From positions 372,001 to 436,000 of the forward strand of contig JANFNE010000016.1 in assembly GCA_024867545.1 (NCBI GenBank): 64,000 nt of DNA, written 5' to 3'. The translations under genes and the position numbers were made by a program. Positions within the stretch are counted from its first letter, which is position 1, and each line of letters begins with the position of its first letter. The notes under the pieces were generated by a model. It was not told where the DNA came from. It did not search any database and saw nothing but the letters and a program-made list of their open reading frames with translations. Positions 62,322-64,000 of this stretch are shown here, in pieces. Origin of the DNA: Phytopythium helicoides (taxonomy: Eukaryota; Oomycota; Peronosporomycetes; Pythiales; Pythiaceae).

Positions 62322-64000
62322 ATGGCGCACGTGTTCGGCGACACCGACAAGGAGTCGGACTATGGCTACGTGTTCAAGGTCTCGGGCCCGCGTACGTGAA
62401 AGGAGAGGAGGGGGGAGCGGCACTTTCCCCTCTGGGGGAAAATTCCCCTCGCGCCTTTGGCCTGGGAGCTAACGCATGTGGCTCACGCAGTCGTCATCGC
62501 TGAGAACATGCTTGGTGCGGCCATGTATGAGCTGGTACGGCGGCGTCTGGGGCGCTTTTTGTTGTTGTTGTTGTTGTTGTTTTGTTGGTGGCGAGGAAGG
62601 CGCAGGAGTTGATGAGGGTGTGGGAGGACGCAGGTGCGCGTGGGCCACGACAAGCTCGTGGGCGAGATCATCAAGCTGGAGGGCACCAACGCCTCTATCC
62701 AGGTCTACGAGGATACCTGTGCGTGCGCTCGGTTTGCGGTGCCGAGATGGTGAGAGGATCCGAGAGCTAACGGTGGTGTGGCGGATCCAGCTGGCCTGAC
62801 GGTCGGAGACCCCGTCGAGCGACGCAAGCAGCCGCTGTCGGTGGAACTCGGACCCGGTATTGTGGAGAACATCTTTGACGGTATCCAGCGCCCACTCGAG
62901 TCCATCGCGGCGCTCACCAAGGACGTGTACGTGCCGCGCGGCGTCGACGTGCCGGCGCTGAACGCCGTCAAGAAGTGGCGCTACCGCCCTGTCAACTTCC
63001 GCGAGGGCGACCCGATCTCGGGCGGAGACATCTTCGGCTTGGTGCACGAGAACGACATCCTGCACTCGCACAAGATCATGTGCCCGCCCAATGTGTTCGG
63101 CACGATCGTCAAGATCTACGGCAACCAGACGGACAACAACGAGACTTTTTCGCTCGAGGATACGGTGCTGGAAGTGCGCGACGATACTACTGGCAAGACC
63201 CACAAGCTCGGCCTGTCGCACTTCTGGCCTGTGCGTAAGCCCCGCCCGGTGGCCGAGAAGCTCGCGGGCAACATCGCTCTGCAGACCGGTCAGCGCATCA
63301 TTGACGCCCTCTTCCCGTCAGTGCTTGGAGGAACGTGCGCTGTTCCCGGTGCTTTTGGCTGTGGCAAGACTGTCATTTCGCAGGCTCTGTCCAAGCACTC
63401 GAACTCGGACGTCATCGTGTACGTCGGCTGCGGTGAGCGTGGTAACGAGATGGCTGAAGTGCTGAACGATTTCCCCGAGCTCACGATGACGGTCAACGAC
63501 CGCGAAGTGCCCATCATGAAGCGTACGACGCTGGTCGCCAACACCAGTAACATGCCTGTCGCAGCTCGTGAAGCCTCCATTTACACGGGTATCACGCTTG
63601 CCGAGTACTTCCGCGACCAAGGATACAACGTGTCCATGATGGCTGACTCGACAAGTCGCTGGGCCGAGGCTCTTCGTGAAATCTCCGGTCGTCTGGGTGA
63701 GATGCCTGCCGATAGTGGTTACCCGGCGTACCTCGGTGCGCGTCTTGCTGCCTTCTACGAGCGCGCTGGTCGTGTGGCTTGTCTTGGCAGTCCTAAGCGT
63801 GAAGGAAGTGTCACGGTCGTGGGTGCTGTCTCGCCCCCTGGTGGTGACTTCTCGGACCCTGTGACGGCTGCCACGCTCGGTATTGTGCAGGTCTTCTGGG
63901 GCCTGGACAAGAAGCTGGCGCAGCGCAAGCACTTCCCGTCGGTGAACTGGCTGATCAGTTACACCAAGTACATGCGCGTGCTCGAGCCGTTCTTCAACAA
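62322..64000 (+). CDS. VMA1: V-type proton ATPase catalytic subunit A (3-prime end outside window)
   Basis: Subunit A hydrolyses ATP in the V1 head to drive proton pumping into vacuoles and endosomes. Exons: 62322-62391 ([15 protein letters not shown]), 62491-62534, 62634-62718 and 62791 to the window edge, all GT-AG and in phase. The start of exon 2 gives [14 protein letters not shown], exon 3 [17 protein letters not shown], and exon 4 [17 protein letters not shown]. The P-loop is [12 protein letters not shown]. The non-homologous region with [13 protein letters not shown] and the motifs [11 protein letters not shown] and [19 protein letters not shown] are complete. About 500 of the usual 610-620 residues are present. 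No intein. Intron 2 holds a TTG microsatellite. Confidence 0.96.
62561..62587. repeat. (TTG)n microsatellite in VMA1 intron 2
   Basis: About seven TTG units preceded by a short T-run, inside the 99-bp intron between 62534 and 62634. Confidence 0.9.

Noticed and set aside
60735..62399. 554-codon open frame on the plus strand opposite NOB1
   Set aside because: It is antisense to a confirmed NOB1 reading frame with zinc fingers and PIN motifs. Its Arg/Leu-rich composition is typical of an antisense shadow in GC-rich DNA.
62535..62633. Intein or mobile insertion in V-ATPase subunit A
   Set aside because: The interruption is a normal GT-AG intron with a TTG repeat. The P-loop region where VMA1 inteins insert is uninterrupted.

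Overview
The window is eukaryotic nuclear DNA, most likely from an oomycete (stramenopile). Short GT-AG introns of about 50-200 bp, close gene packing, the protein families present (Crinkler-like NTPase/nuclease proteins, M96-type bZIP-like protein, oomycete-type sugar transporter fragment) and flagellar genes such as CFAP45 all fit. Genus and species cannot be fixed from the sequence alone. || Layout. 1-4140: a partial unknown gene, ELP5 (Elongator) and CFAP45 (flagellar microtubule inner protein), all minus strand. 4240-19460: a tandemly duplicated block. The parent order is DHX35 helicase (+), NmrA-like reductase (-), M96-like protein (+). Three NmrA copies, two deleted DHX35 copies and two M96 5-prime relics result. 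A 4.8-kb Ty1/copia element with 404-bp LTRs and a 5-bp target duplication sits inside the third DHX35 copy. 20175-23621: a POT-family peptide transporter converging on a polytopic membrane protein. 23890-28936: an inverted duplication of an MLKL-like 4-helix plus pseudokinase gene, one copy 5-prime truncated, flanking a histidine phosphatase and a dead sugar-transporter fragment. 29340-40500: MLF-like protein, alginate-lyase-superfamily membrane protein, glucose-6-phosphate 1-epimerase, ribosomal protein eS25, FKBP/TPR-like protein, a secreted cysteine-rich protein with a GPI-type tail, a six-exon SPRTN/Spartan protease, and a coiled-coil protein. 40900-60080: a tandem array of three about 6-kb units. 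Each carries a 1,600-residue Crinkler-like protein with two NTPase plus REase-like modules, followed by an inverted, diverged, single-module relative. 60432-64000: NOB1, with two extra CCCH zinc fingers, diverges from V-ATPase subunit A, which runs off the right edge. || Working logic. The housekeeping genes (ELP5, DHX35, eS25, NOB1, VMA1, SPRTN, CFAP45) are single copy and ordinary. The two segmental-duplication zones (4.2-19.5 kb and 41-60 kb) are the dynamic parts, and the Crinkler-like array is the best candidate for an undescribed system. || Caveat. Several conserved single-copy genes (CFAP45, the alginate-lyase-like gene, the MLF-like gene) and the copia element carry single-base frame breaks, sometimes at homopolymers. 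Some breaks may therefore be assembly indels rather than biology. No tRNA, rRNA or CRISPR array was seen.
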